From Paenibacillus phytohabitans (GTDB taxonomy: Bacteria; Bacillota; Bacilli; Paenibacillales; Paenibacillaceae): a DNA stretch of 64,000 nt. Below the pieces are notes generated by a model that saw only the letters and a list, made by a program, of their open reading frames with translations, was not told the DNA's origin and ran no database searches. The position numbers and the translations under genes are program-made. The stretch is taken from the NCBI RefSeq assembly GCF_013141775.1, contig NZ_WHOB01000091.1, positions 1 through 64,000 on the forward strand, read 5' to 3'. Positions 7,975 through 15,815 of this stretch are shown here, piece after piece (positions within the stretch are counted from its first letter, which is position 1; every line of letters begins with the position of its first letter).

Positions 7975-8667
7975 TTATTTGTGCAATCCACATTCTGTTT
8001 TGTCTGATCCGGACCATCTTCCGGCACGCGGATCTTCACCAGGCATAACCGCCCGGGTGCATTGCTCACAGCCGATACTAGGGAAGTTACGGTCATGAAG
8101 CGGGTTATAGACCACATCATTCTCGCGGATATAATTCCATACATCCTCTGTGGTCCAGTTCGCAATCGGATTAAACTTTACAAGGCCAAATTTGTTATCA
8201 TACTCTACCTTTTTGGAGTTGGCGCGGGTTGGCGCCTGGTCACGGCGGATTCCGGTAATCCAAGCGTCGTATTGTGAAAGAATACGCGTGAGCGGCTCAA
8301 CCTTACGGATGGCGCAGCATTGATTCGGGTCAGTGTTCCAAAGTGCCTCACCATACTGCAGTGCCTGCTCTTCTACTGTAATCTGTGGCGATACACGGAC
8401 GAACTCCATTCCGTACTTGTCGGCCATAATATCTCTTGTCTCATAGGTTTCCTTGAAATGATAATCGGTGTCGAGATAGAACACATCTGTCGACGGGCTG
8501 ACCTTCTGGATCATATCCACTAGTACTACATCTTCGGCACCAAAACTGCAGGCAAACGTTATATTAGGAAAAGTCTCTACCGCCCAGCGGATAATCTCTT
8601 CGGGAGTGGCATTCTCCAATTCTTCAGCTTTAACTTTGATTAAATCCTCTTTCTCGAGCAGATTCAT
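7975..8667 (-). CDS. cysH: Adenylyl-sulfate reductase (thioredoxin-dependent)
   Basis: CysH-family reductase (230 aa) giving sulfite from APS or PAPS. The PP-loop-like S-F-G-A-E-D-V segment is near 41-47. The two cysteine pairs of the [4Fe-4S] form are present, Q-C-C-A-I-R and G-C-E-Q-C, which points to APS as substrate, fitting the absence of an APS kinase. The catalytic Cys is in the C-terminal E-C-G-L-H motif. A good promoter lies upstream and sat follows. The annotation as PAPS reductase is the alternative, but the four extra cysteines argue for APS. Confidence 0.92.
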   Translation of the reverse strand: MNLLEKEDLIKVKAEELENATPEEIIRWAVETFPNITFACSFGAEDVVLVDMIQKVSPSTDVFYLDTDYHFKETYETRDIMADKYGMEFVRVSPQITVEEQALQYGEALWNTDPNQCCAIRKVEPLTRILSQYDAWITGIRRDQAPTRANSKKVEYDNKFGLVKFNPIANWTTEDVWNYIRENDVVYNPLHDRNFPSIGCEQCTRAVMPGEDPRAGRWSGSDKTECGLHK

Positions 8668-8742
8668 CTAATCTTCCTCCATCCGGATGTAGCCAAGATC
8701 GAATCCTCTGAGAGGCTAATCCCGACTAATTCTATATGGTAT

Positions 8743-8770
8743 AGTATATCCGTTTCAGTGGCGAAGTCAA
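8743..8770 (-). promoter_or_regulatory. Sigma-A promoter of cysH-sat
   Basis: TTGACT (-35, 8765-8770) and TATACT (-10, 8743-8748) are separated by 16 bp on the minus strand. The leader up to the cysH start holds an A/T-rich ATAGAATTAGTCGGGATTAG stretch (about 8718-8737) that could be a binding site for a sulfur regulator such as CymR; that part is a guess. Confidence 0.65.
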
Positions 8771-8831
8771 TGGGTTTTGTTCATTTTGGAATAAAGTATT
8801 CAGGGAATTAATATTTTGATGATAAAAACAT

Positions 8832-8863
8832 AAAAAGCTCGCGGCCATAACGGCTGAGAGCTT
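8832..8863 (-). terminator. Terminator closely resembling the rpsI terminator
   Basis: Hairpin with AAGCTC/GAGCTT arms and inner GGCC/GGCT pairing, followed on the minus strand by TTTTTATG. The whole block 8832-8894 aligns with the region just after the present rpsI stop codon (26767-26829), including the GATATTA that contains the rpsI stop. It looks like the original or a duplicated 3' untranslated region of rpsI. Confidence 0.8.
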
Positions 8864-8895
8864 GAATTCCTTTAGAACAAGGGAATAGATATTAT

Positions 8896-9404
8896 CTAAT
8901 TGTTAGTTACTGCTTGTGTAAACATTTCAAAATGTTGTTCTTCAGTGTACTCATTTGTTATGCGGCCCTCTGAGGTATAAGAAAGCTCATTATGACGAGT
9001 ATATAGCAACAAGTTATCTTGAACCTTTGTATAAAATAATTCAAGGTTATTTATGTTTTTAATCTGCATCTCATTACCGTATTCAACTTCAGCTTTGCTT
9101 ATAGATAAGGTTAATACTTTCTTTCCCTCATAGGGACCATAAATTAGTGAAACATTAGATTCGGTATTTACATTTTTAATAAGTTTTCCTTTCTCGTCAG
9201 TATACGTAATCACGACAGTATTCCGAAGTCCCTCTTTCGTCTCTTTATCAATATTGACAAAGATCGACTCTACTTCCAATCCAGGAATGGCTGGTACTTT
9301 TGCAGTATCTATATATTCTTTTATAGTGTCATTAGTTTTTGTGAAATTTTGTTGATTTGAAGAGCACCCTATTATCGTAATCAGTAATAAAATCCGGTTT
9401 TCAT
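8896..9404 (-). pseudogene. Frameshifted small lipoprotein gene
   Basis: A start ATG with a strong AAAGGAGG site (9409-9416) leads after seven codons to a stop. The rest reads well in another frame: a signal L-L-L-I-T-I-I-G-C with a lipobox Cys (9364-9366), then an A+T-rich, acidic, beta-rich protein of about 156 residues ending Q-A-V-T-N-N. The two parts are out of phase by exactly one base; adding one A to the A-run after the ATG gives M-K-N-R-I-L-L-L and restores a normal lipoprotein. No in-frame start exists for the body. Function not recognised. Codon use is more A+T-rich than the neighbours, suggesting transfer. Confidence 0.7.
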
Positions 9405-9464
9405 GGTTCCTCCTTTATTTAAACAGCTATCAGGATCGTATTGTAGGGTATCGATAAAATACCA

Positions 9465-9668
9465 CTATTTTACAGAATTCACAAAGTGTAAACAACTCTT
9501 AATGTTTCGAGAACTGTGGAGCAGGACGAGCGGCTCTGAGGCATGTTTCTTACGTTCAGACAGGGCATAGCTGCGCTCGATCAGTGTCACCGTAGATGCT
9601 GCAAGTACTGGATGCAGCCCATTAAGCCGGGACAAGGATTTAAGTTGTACCTGATCAAGCGTCAGCAT
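9465..9668 (-). pseudogene. Truncated tailocin endolysin (M15 peptidase N-terminus) fused to rpsI remnant
   Basis: The first 36 or so residues (M-L-T-L-D-Q-V-Q near the start, then G-L-H-P-V-L-A-A-S and L-I-E-R-S-Y-A) look like the start of phage L-alanyl-D-glutamate peptidases of the M15 family. In that family the catalytic domain follows. Here reading runs instead into E-R-K-K from the duplicated rpsI 3' end and stops soon after in a shifted frame, so all zinc ligands are missing. The start has GAGGAGG and overlaps the upstream holin-like gene by 14 bp, as normal for a lysis cassette. The enzyme is therefore lost, not merely annotated short. Confidence 0.7.
9499..9557 (-). repeat. Decayed copy of the rpsI 3' end (left boundary repeat)
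   Basis: 59 bases align with the last 60 bases of rpsI (26827-26886) in the same orientation, with five substitutions and one deleted base. A 20-bp core, 9504-9523 and 26832-26851, is identical. It still encodes a Q-F-S-K-H-stop ending instead of S-K-R-stop in the rpsI frame. With its partner it brackets the tail cluster as a direct repeat, as expected for attL/attR of an element that entered the 3' end of rpsI. Confidence 0.85.
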
Positions 9669-10032
9669 CGCGCTTCGCCTCCTCTTTAACGGCCGGAAAG
9701 ATCATAAACAGATCCTGCCGCCGGGTATACATGAGTACGGTCAGGATTACCAGCCCCAGCGTTGTTCCAGTCTGTGCAATATCCCAGCCTTGGGATTTCA
9801 GTGCGGCATACACAGCGGAATCCCCAGATGCGATTGAGAAACGAATCCAGAACGCCACGGCCATCTTGACCGTATATGCTCCCAGGAAGAAGAACGCCGC
9901 AAGCATGAATAAGCTCACCACCCTGGCGCGGAGTCTTTTCCGAAAGTATAGAAAAAGTGCAGCCATAAGCAGCAGCGCACAAATAAATGATATAAGATAA
10001 GCAATCAACAGCAAGATATCAATGCCCCCCAT
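9655..10032 (-). CDS. Holin-like membrane protein
   Basis: About 125 residues with three hydrophobic segments (near 5-27, 37-60 and 85-104 of the product) and a charged C-terminus K-E-E-A-K-R-D-A-D-A. Small size, three membrane spans and position directly before the endolysin remnant fit a phage holin, but no family was recognised. The ATG at 10032 is used; a GTG three codons earlier is possible. It overlaps both neighbours, which indicates translational coupling in the lysis cassette. Confidence 0.6.
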   Translation of the reverse strand: MGGIDILLLIAYLISFICALLLMAALFLYFRKRLRARVVSLFMLAAFFFLGAYTVKMAVAFWIRFSIASGDSAVYAALKSQGWDIAQTGTTLGLVILTVLMYTRRQDLFMIFPAVKEEAKRDADA

Positions 10033-10216
10033 GATTAACACCCCGATCGTATATTAGAAATTCAGCAAAACCGTTGTTCCGGATCTCCTCTTGTATGTCC
10101 TTCGAAGTATCCTTGTACCTGGCAATCGCAAATGATACCCTGCGGGATGCCCGCGCCAGCTCCTGCTCTCTCTCTTTATGCTGGGGCGATAAACGTTTCA
10201 TCCATCGTCTAAACAC
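10019..10216 (-). CDS. Small basic protein of the lysis cassette
   Basis: 65 residues, no membrane segment, N-terminus rich in Arg/Lys (M-F-R-R-W-M-K-R), one predicted helix in the middle. The GTG start has GGGGAGG 6 nt before it. The 3' end overlaps the next gene. No family recognised; it could be an accessory lysis or release factor by position only. Confidence 0.55.
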   Translation of the reverse strand: MFRRWMKRLSPQHKEREQELARASRRVSFAIARYKDTSKDIQEEIRNNGFAEFLIYDRGVNHGGH

Positions 10217-10218
10217 GG

Positions 10219-10524
10219 TTATCCTCCCCTGTCCTCATCATTGCCGGGATTGTTACTTGCGGCATGGTCTATTTTGAGCCCCTGCAGTACTTGGAGTGTC
10301 GGTGCCATAAAGTCTGACCGCTCTTTGTCGAGGATACTTTGCAGCCGGTCCCGGTCCTCCTCGGCACGATCCAGCAGCTCACGCGGCACCCATTTTCCGC
10401 GCCGGATATCTGTCACAAAACCGAATACGACAAAGACCAGTACCAGTGCCAAAATGTAAGCAAGTCCATATTTATCTGTGAGCGGCAGCAGCTTTTCCAA
10501 AATTAATACATTGTTGCTATCCAT
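10219..10524 (-). CDS. Single-span membrane protein with charged cytoplasmic helix
   Basis: 101 residues: a short N-terminus, one membrane helix (about 22-39, rich in Leu/Val/Phe), then a strongly charged helical part (R-A-E-E-D-R-D-R-L-Q near 55-64). The layout resembles phage holin-like or XhlA-like membrane proteins found in lysis cassettes, but the sequence match is not clear. The start is placed at the ATG with AGAGGAG upstream; reading from further upstream would cross a hairpin. The end is 2 bp from the next gene. Confidence 0.6.
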   Translation of the reverse strand: MDSNNVLILEKLLPLTDKYGLAYILALVLVFVVFGFVTDIRRGKWVPRELLDRAEEDRDRLQSILDKERSDFMAPTLQVLQGLKIDHAASNNPGNDEDRGG

Positions 10525-10543
10525 TCCCCCGCTCCTCTCTCTG

Positions 10544-10563
10544 ATATAAAGCCCCCGAAGGGG
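10544..10563 (-). terminator. Hairpin with TTCG loop before the lysis genes
   Basis: GAAGCCCC and GGGGGCTTT pair around a TTCG tetraloop on the minus strand, followed by TATATC. It lies just upstream of the ribosome site of the membrane-protein gene and is the second of two hairpins there. Confidence 0.5.
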
Positions 10564-10573
10564 CTTCGGAGGC

Positions 10574-10599
10574 AAAATAAAAACGCCATTATAGGCGCT
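10574..10599 (-). terminator. Intrinsic terminator at the end of the tail operon
   Basis: Stem AGCGCC/GGCGTT with a TATAAT loop followed by TTTTTATTTT on the minus strand. It lies after the small CD1375-like gene and before the lysis genes, so tail and lysis modules are separated by a termination signal; lysis genes then depend on readthrough or another promoter. Confidence 0.65.
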
Positions 10600-10668
10600 A
10601 GCGATATCTATTCAACAGGCAATGGGTCCGATCTCATCCGGTTCAGAAGCGGCCCAGCTAAATACTGG

Positions 10669-10776
10669 TTAAGCATTGTCGGCCAGGAGTGCCTGAACCT
10701 CATCTCGGATCACGAGGGGTACCTGCTCAATTGTTTTGAGTCCCTTACGGATCAGGCTTGCATATACTTGCGGCAT
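10669..10776 (-). CDS. Small CD1375-family phage protein (35 aa)
   Basis: Thirty-five codons beginning M-P-Q-V-Y-A-S-L-I-R-K-G-L-K-T-I and ending L-L-A-D-N-A. This pattern (I/L-x-K-G-L-K-T followed by V-P and a short acidic helix) is that of the small CD1375-like proteins found after the fibre genes of Firmicutes phages. The start shares one base with the stop of the preceding gene (TAATG), so translation is coupled. Function unknown. Confidence 0.7.
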   Translation of the reverse strand: MPQVYASLIRKGLKTIEQVPLVIRDEVQALLADNA

Positions 10777-11288
10777 TATACGTCACCCCCTATCAGCGGT
10801 AATACTAGCTCGTACAGTTCAACCAGGGCAAGCTGTGCGCCTGTGGCCTCATCTTGGGCAAACTCTAATTGCTCGTACGTGTCCGTCAATGCTATCCGCG
10901 TTTGTACCAGCTCCTCGCGGACCTGCTCGATTTCCGTCAGCTCCGGTGGCTTATTGGCTTCGTACTTCTGGTAAGCTTCCCAGGCTGCTTCCAGTTCGGC
11001 TTTTGTGGGCTGTGGTTCGTCTAAATTCCAGACTGCGATATACGGGCCACGCTCTACCAGGTCGTAATCTTCGCCCTCTAAGAGCAGATTATAGTCGATG
11101 CTGTAACGGTAATGTACGCCTTCAACTGGTTCTTCGCCTTCTTCTGGTGGCTTAATCTCATAACGGACACGGCCTTTTTCTTCTGCTCCCGGGCGCAGGA
11201 TAGGTTCCAGGCCGTTGTCCCAAACTTCAAAGTCTTTTAACGCATCGACTTTGGGAAAAATAAATTTTATTGCTGCCGGTATATTCAT
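10776..11288 (-). CDS. XkdW-like tail-associated protein
   Basis: 170 residues. The middle has W-N-L-D-E-P-Q-P-T-K-A-E-L-E followed by W-E-A-Y-Q-K, resembling the B. subtilis PBSX protein XkdW, and the C-terminal part (about 118-165) is a predicted coiled coil. Proteins of this kind sit beside tail fibres; a role as fibre assembly or connector factor is inference. AAAGGAGG precedes the ATG. Confidence 0.6.
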   Translation of the reverse strand: MNIPAAIKFIFPKVDALKDFEVWDNGLEPILRPGAEEKGRVRYEIKPPEEGEEPVEGVHYRYSIDYNLLLEGEDYDLVERGPYIAVWNLDEPQPTKAELEAAWEAYQKYEANKPPELTEIEQVREELVQTRIALTDTYEQLEFAQDEATGAQLALVELYELVLPLIGGDV

Positions 11289-11302
11289 TTGTAATTCCTC
11301 CT

Positions 11303-14128
11303 TTATGCAACTCTGATAACTTCAAGCCTAGTTATATCATTTCCTCCTGTAAGCGTGAGAGCATTAGTGGTGTGTACTTGAATAGCGAAGTAATCCCCCG
11401 CTGGCAGGTAGAGTTGAATATCCCCCGATAGCATAATGTGCATACTTGTGGAACCAGCATTCTTTACGTCCATTGTGTACCCTGCAGATCCGTTTTGAAG
11501 AACTCTTAGTTGGCATTGAATCGTGGCAGGTACGTATGCCACCAATCCAGACGCCTTGACTTTGTACCATCCTGTTTGGGGAGAAGTGAACACCCCCGTA
11601 GTTCCGTTATACCCGTTCAATTGATTAGTAGACACACCAGCGTATTTTATTGATGTGTAGGCGCCTGCAGTTAGTGCTTGATCTGCATTCGCTGACGCCC
11701 AGACAGCCGCTCTTGAAAATTGTGTATTATCTCCCCAAGGGTTAATGACACCCGCGCCCATTGATATATTTGATCCATTAGATGTGAATGAAACCCCCGA
11801 CAAGGTATTTCCGTCCCCGCCGATTTTAGATGATTCCATTGCATAGTAGGCGTTTGAGTTAGCACTCCCCGTACACCATGTCATGTAAACATTCGCGGCA
11901 CTTCGAGAAATCAACGCCGCCCATTTATTAGATATCACGCATGATGCAAGAACAGCAGAACCACCATAGATAACGAAACCAGCATTTGAAGTATCCGCCG
12001 CAGTTGCTGAACAAGTATTAAAATATGTCCAAGAACAATAACTAAATTCAAAAGAATTGGCATTATTTGTTGTGCTCGTGAGTGCGGTAAGCGTAACAGG
12101 CAAAGTATTTGAAGCTCCTAACGCTTTTACGATGTTTACGGTAGCAGTTCCCGTAATCGCAAAACTCCCTTTTCCAAAAAAACCTTTAATTACAATCGAC
12201 TCAGCATAAGTCCCCATCGCAACATTGATATTCACATCATGGTTAATTGCTTTAGGGAGCGAGTCAATAGCTTTTTGAATCGTCTTAAACGCCCCGCCCG
12301 CCGTATTAGCTAAACCGTCATTCGAGTCATTACCATCCGTCCGCACATAGTAAGTAACATCCGCCGTGGTCTGCTGCGGTGTAGTGGTTAGATTAGCCTT
12401 AGTATTCAGCTGCCCCTGAATCCCCGCTGTCACGCCGTCCAGGTAACCAAACTCTGCATTGGATACAACACCTGTCCCGATCTTGGAAGCATCAATAGCT
12501 GCTGCGGTATTAACGTCAGCATTAACAATCGCCCCAGCGGTGATTGTAGCTGTCCCCGCTCCTGCAGCCATCGTGATATCTCCGGAGATAGCCGGGAGAC
12601 GCGCGGCGGCAAGCGTTCCGCTCGACAAGTCCGCAGCGGATCGTGTAGGCAAGTCCGCCAAGGAGGCCCCTGTTTTGCTGAGCTTGGTCCAGGCAATGGC
12701 TGCCGAGGCATTTACATCCGCATCCACAATTACACCGGCTGCAATCGCAGTCACACCGTCCCCTGTACTGGTTACATCACCAATGTGATTAGGGTGCGTG
12801 TATACCGTGGCATTCGTGCCATTGATGGTGATTACTCCGTTTGATGCTGAATTGGCTACAACAGTAGCCCCGGCTGCAATGCTATCTAATTTGGCTTTAT
12901 CCGCAGCCGACTCCAGTCCAGCAGTTGTTGTGGTCGCTACAGCGGTTGAGGCTTTAGCATTCCAGGTTGATTTTTCAGTATCCGTGACGAATCTATTCGA
13001 AGCATCTTGCACAATGATGCCCGGTGGATGTGTGGCTGGGTGAGTATAGTTATTGGCTCCCACTGCCACTCCATCCAGTTTCGCCTTATCGGCAGCCGAT
13101 TGAAATCCGGCCAATGTAGTTGTGGCCACTGCGTGCGCCGTACCTCCAGCACCAATATGGGCGGTTAAATTTGCCTGAACGGCATTAGCCTTACCTGTAG
13201 CATCTGTCGCAGCCGCTGCCTGAGCAGCGGCCGCTTTTGTGGTTGCGTCAGCTGCCGCTGCGGTCTTGGCAGCATCCGCCTTGTCCTGTGCCCCCGCCGG
13301 TGTCTCCTTAGCGTTCCATGCCGTCCGCTCCGCCGCCGTAAGATGCCGCGTGGCGTCATCCGCATGCGCCTTAGCCGCTTCCAGCGTTGTGGCCGGCGCA
13401 GTCCGCCAAGAAGACTTGCCTGTGATAGATTTGATCATATTGGCCAGCCAGCCCAGCAGGGTTGTAATAGTGCCGGTATCTCCTGTCGGGGCTATAGTAT
13501 CAGATATTGTCCGGTTGCCTATAACCGTGTCTGATGCCGAGCCAGCTCCACCAGCTCCCGCAGTAATTCCCGAGAGTTTGTTTTTCTCGGTCGTGGTGTA
13601 GTCATTGGCGGACAGCCCCTTGCCGGATACCTTATCAACCTTAGCAGCGTCAACAGCGTCCAACTCGGACTTTTTCGCGAATACAAGTGATTCATCAATC
13701 ATCGCCTTAATATTTGCCGCCGTCCCAACGACAACAACGCAGTCAAAGGCCTTCTCAATGATATCCGTTCCGCCGCCGGGCGCGATATAATCCGCTGTCA
13801 CTCCCGCATTGGCATACGCGTAGAGGATCTCTCCGCCATCCGGATCTTGGGCGAATACCCCAACCTCCCGGAAATAAAAGCCTGTGGTGATATCGGCGTT
13901 GGACAGAGTCGTGCCGATAATCACTTTGTTAGGCGGTTGCATCTGAAGACGGGCAATAGGCAAGCTTTTCTTAAGAGATATCAGCGCATTCAGTGCGGGT
14001 ACGGATTGTCCGCTAAGCGATCCGTCGCCAATGGCGATCCTAGTATAATTGAGCTGCGTTCCCGCCTGTGCTTTTCCTTGCAGCGCCAATCCTTTATTGG
14101 TTAATGTCATGCCTCCAAATACTGCCAC
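11303..14128 (-). CDS. Long tail fibre / receptor-binding protein
   Basis: About 941 residues. The N-terminus (A-V-F-G-G-M-T-L-T-N-K-G) is the phage tail-collar fibre domain (DUF3751), to about 150, which joins the fibre to the baseplate. Then comes an Ala/Thr/Lys-rich rod with degenerate repeats of the type A-A-D-K-A-K-L-D (about 250-560). Next is a beta-helix-like region starting Y-Y-V-R-T-D-G-N-D-S-N-D-G (about 590-760), and a C1q/TNF-like tip beginning near A-D-Q-A-L-T-A-G. The GTG at 14128 has GGGAG at 8 nt; another GTG lies three codons upstream. Probably the main host-range determinant. Confidence 0.8.
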   Translation of the reverse strand: MAVFGGMTLTNKGLALQGKAQAGTQLNYTRIAIGDGSLSGQSVPALNALISLKKSLPIARLQMQPPNKVIIGTTLSNADITTGFYFREVGVFAQDPDGGEILYAYANAGVTADYIAPGGGTDIIEKAFDCVVVVGTAANIKAMIDESLVFAKKSELDAVDAAKVDKVSGKGLSANDYTTTEKNKLSGITAGAGGAGSASDTVIGNRTISDTIAPTGDTGTITTLLGWLANMIKSITGKSSWRTAPATTLEAAKAHADDATRHLTAAERTAWNAKETPAGAQDKADAAKTAAAADATTKAAAAQAAAATDATGKANAVQANLTAHIGAGGTAHAVATTTLAGFQSAADKAKLDGVAVGANNYTHPATHPPGIIVQDASNRFVTDTEKSTWNAKASTAVATTTTAGLESAADKAKLDSIAAGATVVANSASNGVITINGTNATVYTHPNHIGDVTSTGDGVTAIAAGVIVDADVNASAAIAWTKLSKTGASLADLPTRSAADLSSGTLAAARLPAISGDITMAAGAGTATITAGAIVNADVNTAAAIDASKIGTGVVSNAEFGYLDGVTAGIQGQLNTKANLTTTPQQTTADVTYYVRTDGNDSNDGLANTAGGAFKTIQKAIDSLPKAINHDVNINVAMGTYAESIVIKGFFGKGSFAITGTATVNIVKALGASNTLPVTLTALTSTTNNANSFEFSYCSWTYFNTCSATAADTSNAGFVIYGGSAVLASCVISNKWAALISRSAANVYMTWCTGSANSNAYYAMESSKIGGDGNTLSGVSFTSNGSNISMGAGVINPWGDNTQFSRAAVWASANADQALTAGAYTSIKYAGVSTNQLNGYNGTTGVFTSPQTGWYKVKASGLVAYVPATIQCQLRVLQNGSAGYTMDVKNAGSTSMHIMLSGDIQLYLPAGDYFAIQVHTTNALTLTGGNDITRLEVIRVA

Positions 14129-14140
14129 ATGTTTCACTCC

Positions 14141-14692
14141 CTAAATCGTAATGTGTTCCCCGAAATGTAAAAAGCCGCCGAAGTAAAAGGGCAGCTGCTC
14201 AGCTTGTGAAATTGTGACGCTGTCCAGCACAGCTGACAAACGCTTGACTGCATCGACTGCGGCAATGAACTCCTGCGCCCGCTCCGAAGTCACATCGGCA
14301 TTGTTGGTGACTACCCGGAAATGATGCGGCTCCCCGCCATACTGCCACCATTCTTCCACTGCCCCTTGGCCAAACAAGATCGCAATCAGGTCCTCTACCG
14401 CTCCGGCCGTACCTTTATGCCTGTGAAATGGTATGGCATTTTTGATTAGCAACCGTTTTTGATCCAAAGGCAGATCCGGATCATAATAGGGCGGCTTGAA
14501 CTGCCAGGCCAGTTCATCTGCTTCTGCATTTGTCCACTCTGCTGACCGCCCGAACAGCTCCAGGCCGGCAATCATACTGCTTGTCTCTTGCAGCTGTATA
14601 TCCAGCGCAACAGCAGCCGCAGCCATCGCAGGATCATTGCGGATGGGAAGCGGCAGCAGATCAAACAGACTTACGGTCTGAATATTAATCAT
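14141..14692 (-). CDS. Tail protein I (P2 gpI-like baseplate protein)
   Basis: 183 residues. L-P-L-P-I at the start, D-L-P-L-D-Q-K-R in the middle and H-R-H-K-G-T-A-G-A-V-E-D-L are typical of gpI family proteins, which connect the baseplate periphery to the fibres. The start is placed at the ATG that follows GGAGGG; it overlaps the gpJ end by 8 bp. The upstream neighbour gpJ and downstream fibre support the call. Confidence 0.85.
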   Translation of the reverse strand: MINIQTVSLFDLLPLPIRNDPAMAAAAVALDIQLQETSSMIAGLELFGRSAEWTNAEADELAWQFKPPYYDPDLPLDQKRLLIKNAIPFHRHKGTAGAVEDLIAILFGQGAVEEWWQYGGEPHHFRVVTNNADVTSERAQEFIAAVDAVKRLSAVLDSVTISQAEQLPFYFGGFLHFGEHITI

Positions 14693-15812
14693 CTGCCAAC
14701 CCTCCGTAAGTGATTGTCGTTGTGCCAGTCTGAGCAATCTGGGTTGCTGACAGAACCGTGTACCCGGGAGCTGCCGCGACCACCCGAAGCGCCCCGGCAG
14801 CCATGATTCGGGCTATCAGCTCCGAAGGGTTAATATCCCGGCCCAGCTTGGAACGCTGCCAGAGCTGATAAGCAGCAACTGCCGCCGATACGGCTGCCTG
14901 GATACCCGGTACCTCAGCAGCCCGGCTGCGGCTGATATAATAGGTAACTGCTGTGTTAAAGCTGACTGGTTGTGGCGCACTCACGGTTACCAGATCTGTC
15001 AGTGGCCGGATCCCCCGGTCTTCCAAGGTCTCGGCAATGGAACTCAGCACATCTTCACCGGGAATCTGCCCCTCGGCAAGTAAGGGAACGACCGTAACAC
15101 GGCCTGCTGCCGGAGAGTACGCATGGACATCCAGGATTGCAGAGGATGTGGACTTAGCCCAGAATTCATAAGCTCCCTGTGGACCAGCCGTCGAATAGGA
15201 TTCCGGCGCATTGCGGATACGTTCTTTGAAAGCTTCATCCGTTTCTGCAGCGGCTCCACCGGAGCTGGTTGTCAGATTGGTTACAGATTGGACAAAGGGC
15301 AACGGGTCCATCTGAACATTAATCTGTCCGGGCAAGAATCCGTTCCCTATCGTTCCAGAGTCGGAGCATTGTGCCGTTGCAATACCCACAGTCTCTCCCG
15401 CCGGAATTTCCAGATACTCCGTAGTTGTAAAATAGATTGAACCATTGCCGCCCTGCGCCCCAACGCGGGTTCCTGCAGGAATCGAAGTCACTGAAGCCAG
15501 CGGAATGGATAAGACAAACTGAAGAGTGACGATTGCCGCCGACGCCTTCAAGCGCTTTGAACCCTGAAAAGCGCCCATATGATCCAGGAGCGTCCCGGAG
15601 GCGTAGCGCAGCAGATTTGCTTTTGACGTCTGATTAATAAGCACCTTCTGCTGTACAATGACCGCTGCCAGCGAGGACAAAAAAAGCCGCACCGGATCGG
15701 CGGGCTGCAAAGTACGTCCAGCAAGGCCTTCATATACAGTGATCACATTCTGCTGTACGGCTGCTGTGTCCTCTTCGGCGAAGAGAATTTCCGGTAATTC
15801 AGCATATTCCAA
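14685..15812 (-). CDS. Baseplate J family protein (P2 gpJ-like)
   Basis: 375 residues. Y-A-S-G-T-L-L-D-H-M-G near 70-80, the T-D-E-A-F-K-E-R-I-R segment near 190 and the central S-V-T-S-I-P-A-G-T-R-V motif belong to the baseplate J/gp47 family, wedge components of contractile tails. It is placed between gpW and gpI as in P2. Length is near that of PBSX XkdT. Only 3 bp separate it from gpW. Confidence 0.9.
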   Translation of the reverse strand: MEYAELPEILFAEEDTAAVQQNVITVYEGLAGRTLQPADPVRLFLSSLAAVIVQQKVLINQTSKANLLRYASGTLLDHMGAFQGSKRLKASAAIVTLQFVLSIPLASVTSIPAGTRVGAQGGNGSIYFTTTEYLEIPAGETVGIATAQCSDSGTIGNGFLPGQINVQMDPLPFVQSVTNLTTSSGGAAAETDEAFKERIRNAPESYSTAGPQGAYEFWAKSTSSAILDVHAYSPAAGRVTVVPLLAEGQIPGEDVLSSIAETLEDRGIRPLTDLVTVSAPQPVSFNTAVTYYISRSRAAEVPGIQAAVSAAVAAYQLWQRSKLGRDINPSELIARIMAAGALRVVAAAPGYTVLSATQIAQTGTTTITYGGLADD

Positions 15813-15815
15813 TTC

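Noticed and set aside
12459..13365. Ala-rich plus-strand frames within the fibre gene
   Set aside because: Mirror of the Ala/Thr-rich repeat rod of the fibre; no independent evidence.
12800..13400. Possible repeat array or CRISPR within the fibre
   Set aside because: The repeats are degenerate and in the protein frame (A-A-D-K-A-K-L-D type); spacing is irregular, no identical repeat-spacer units.
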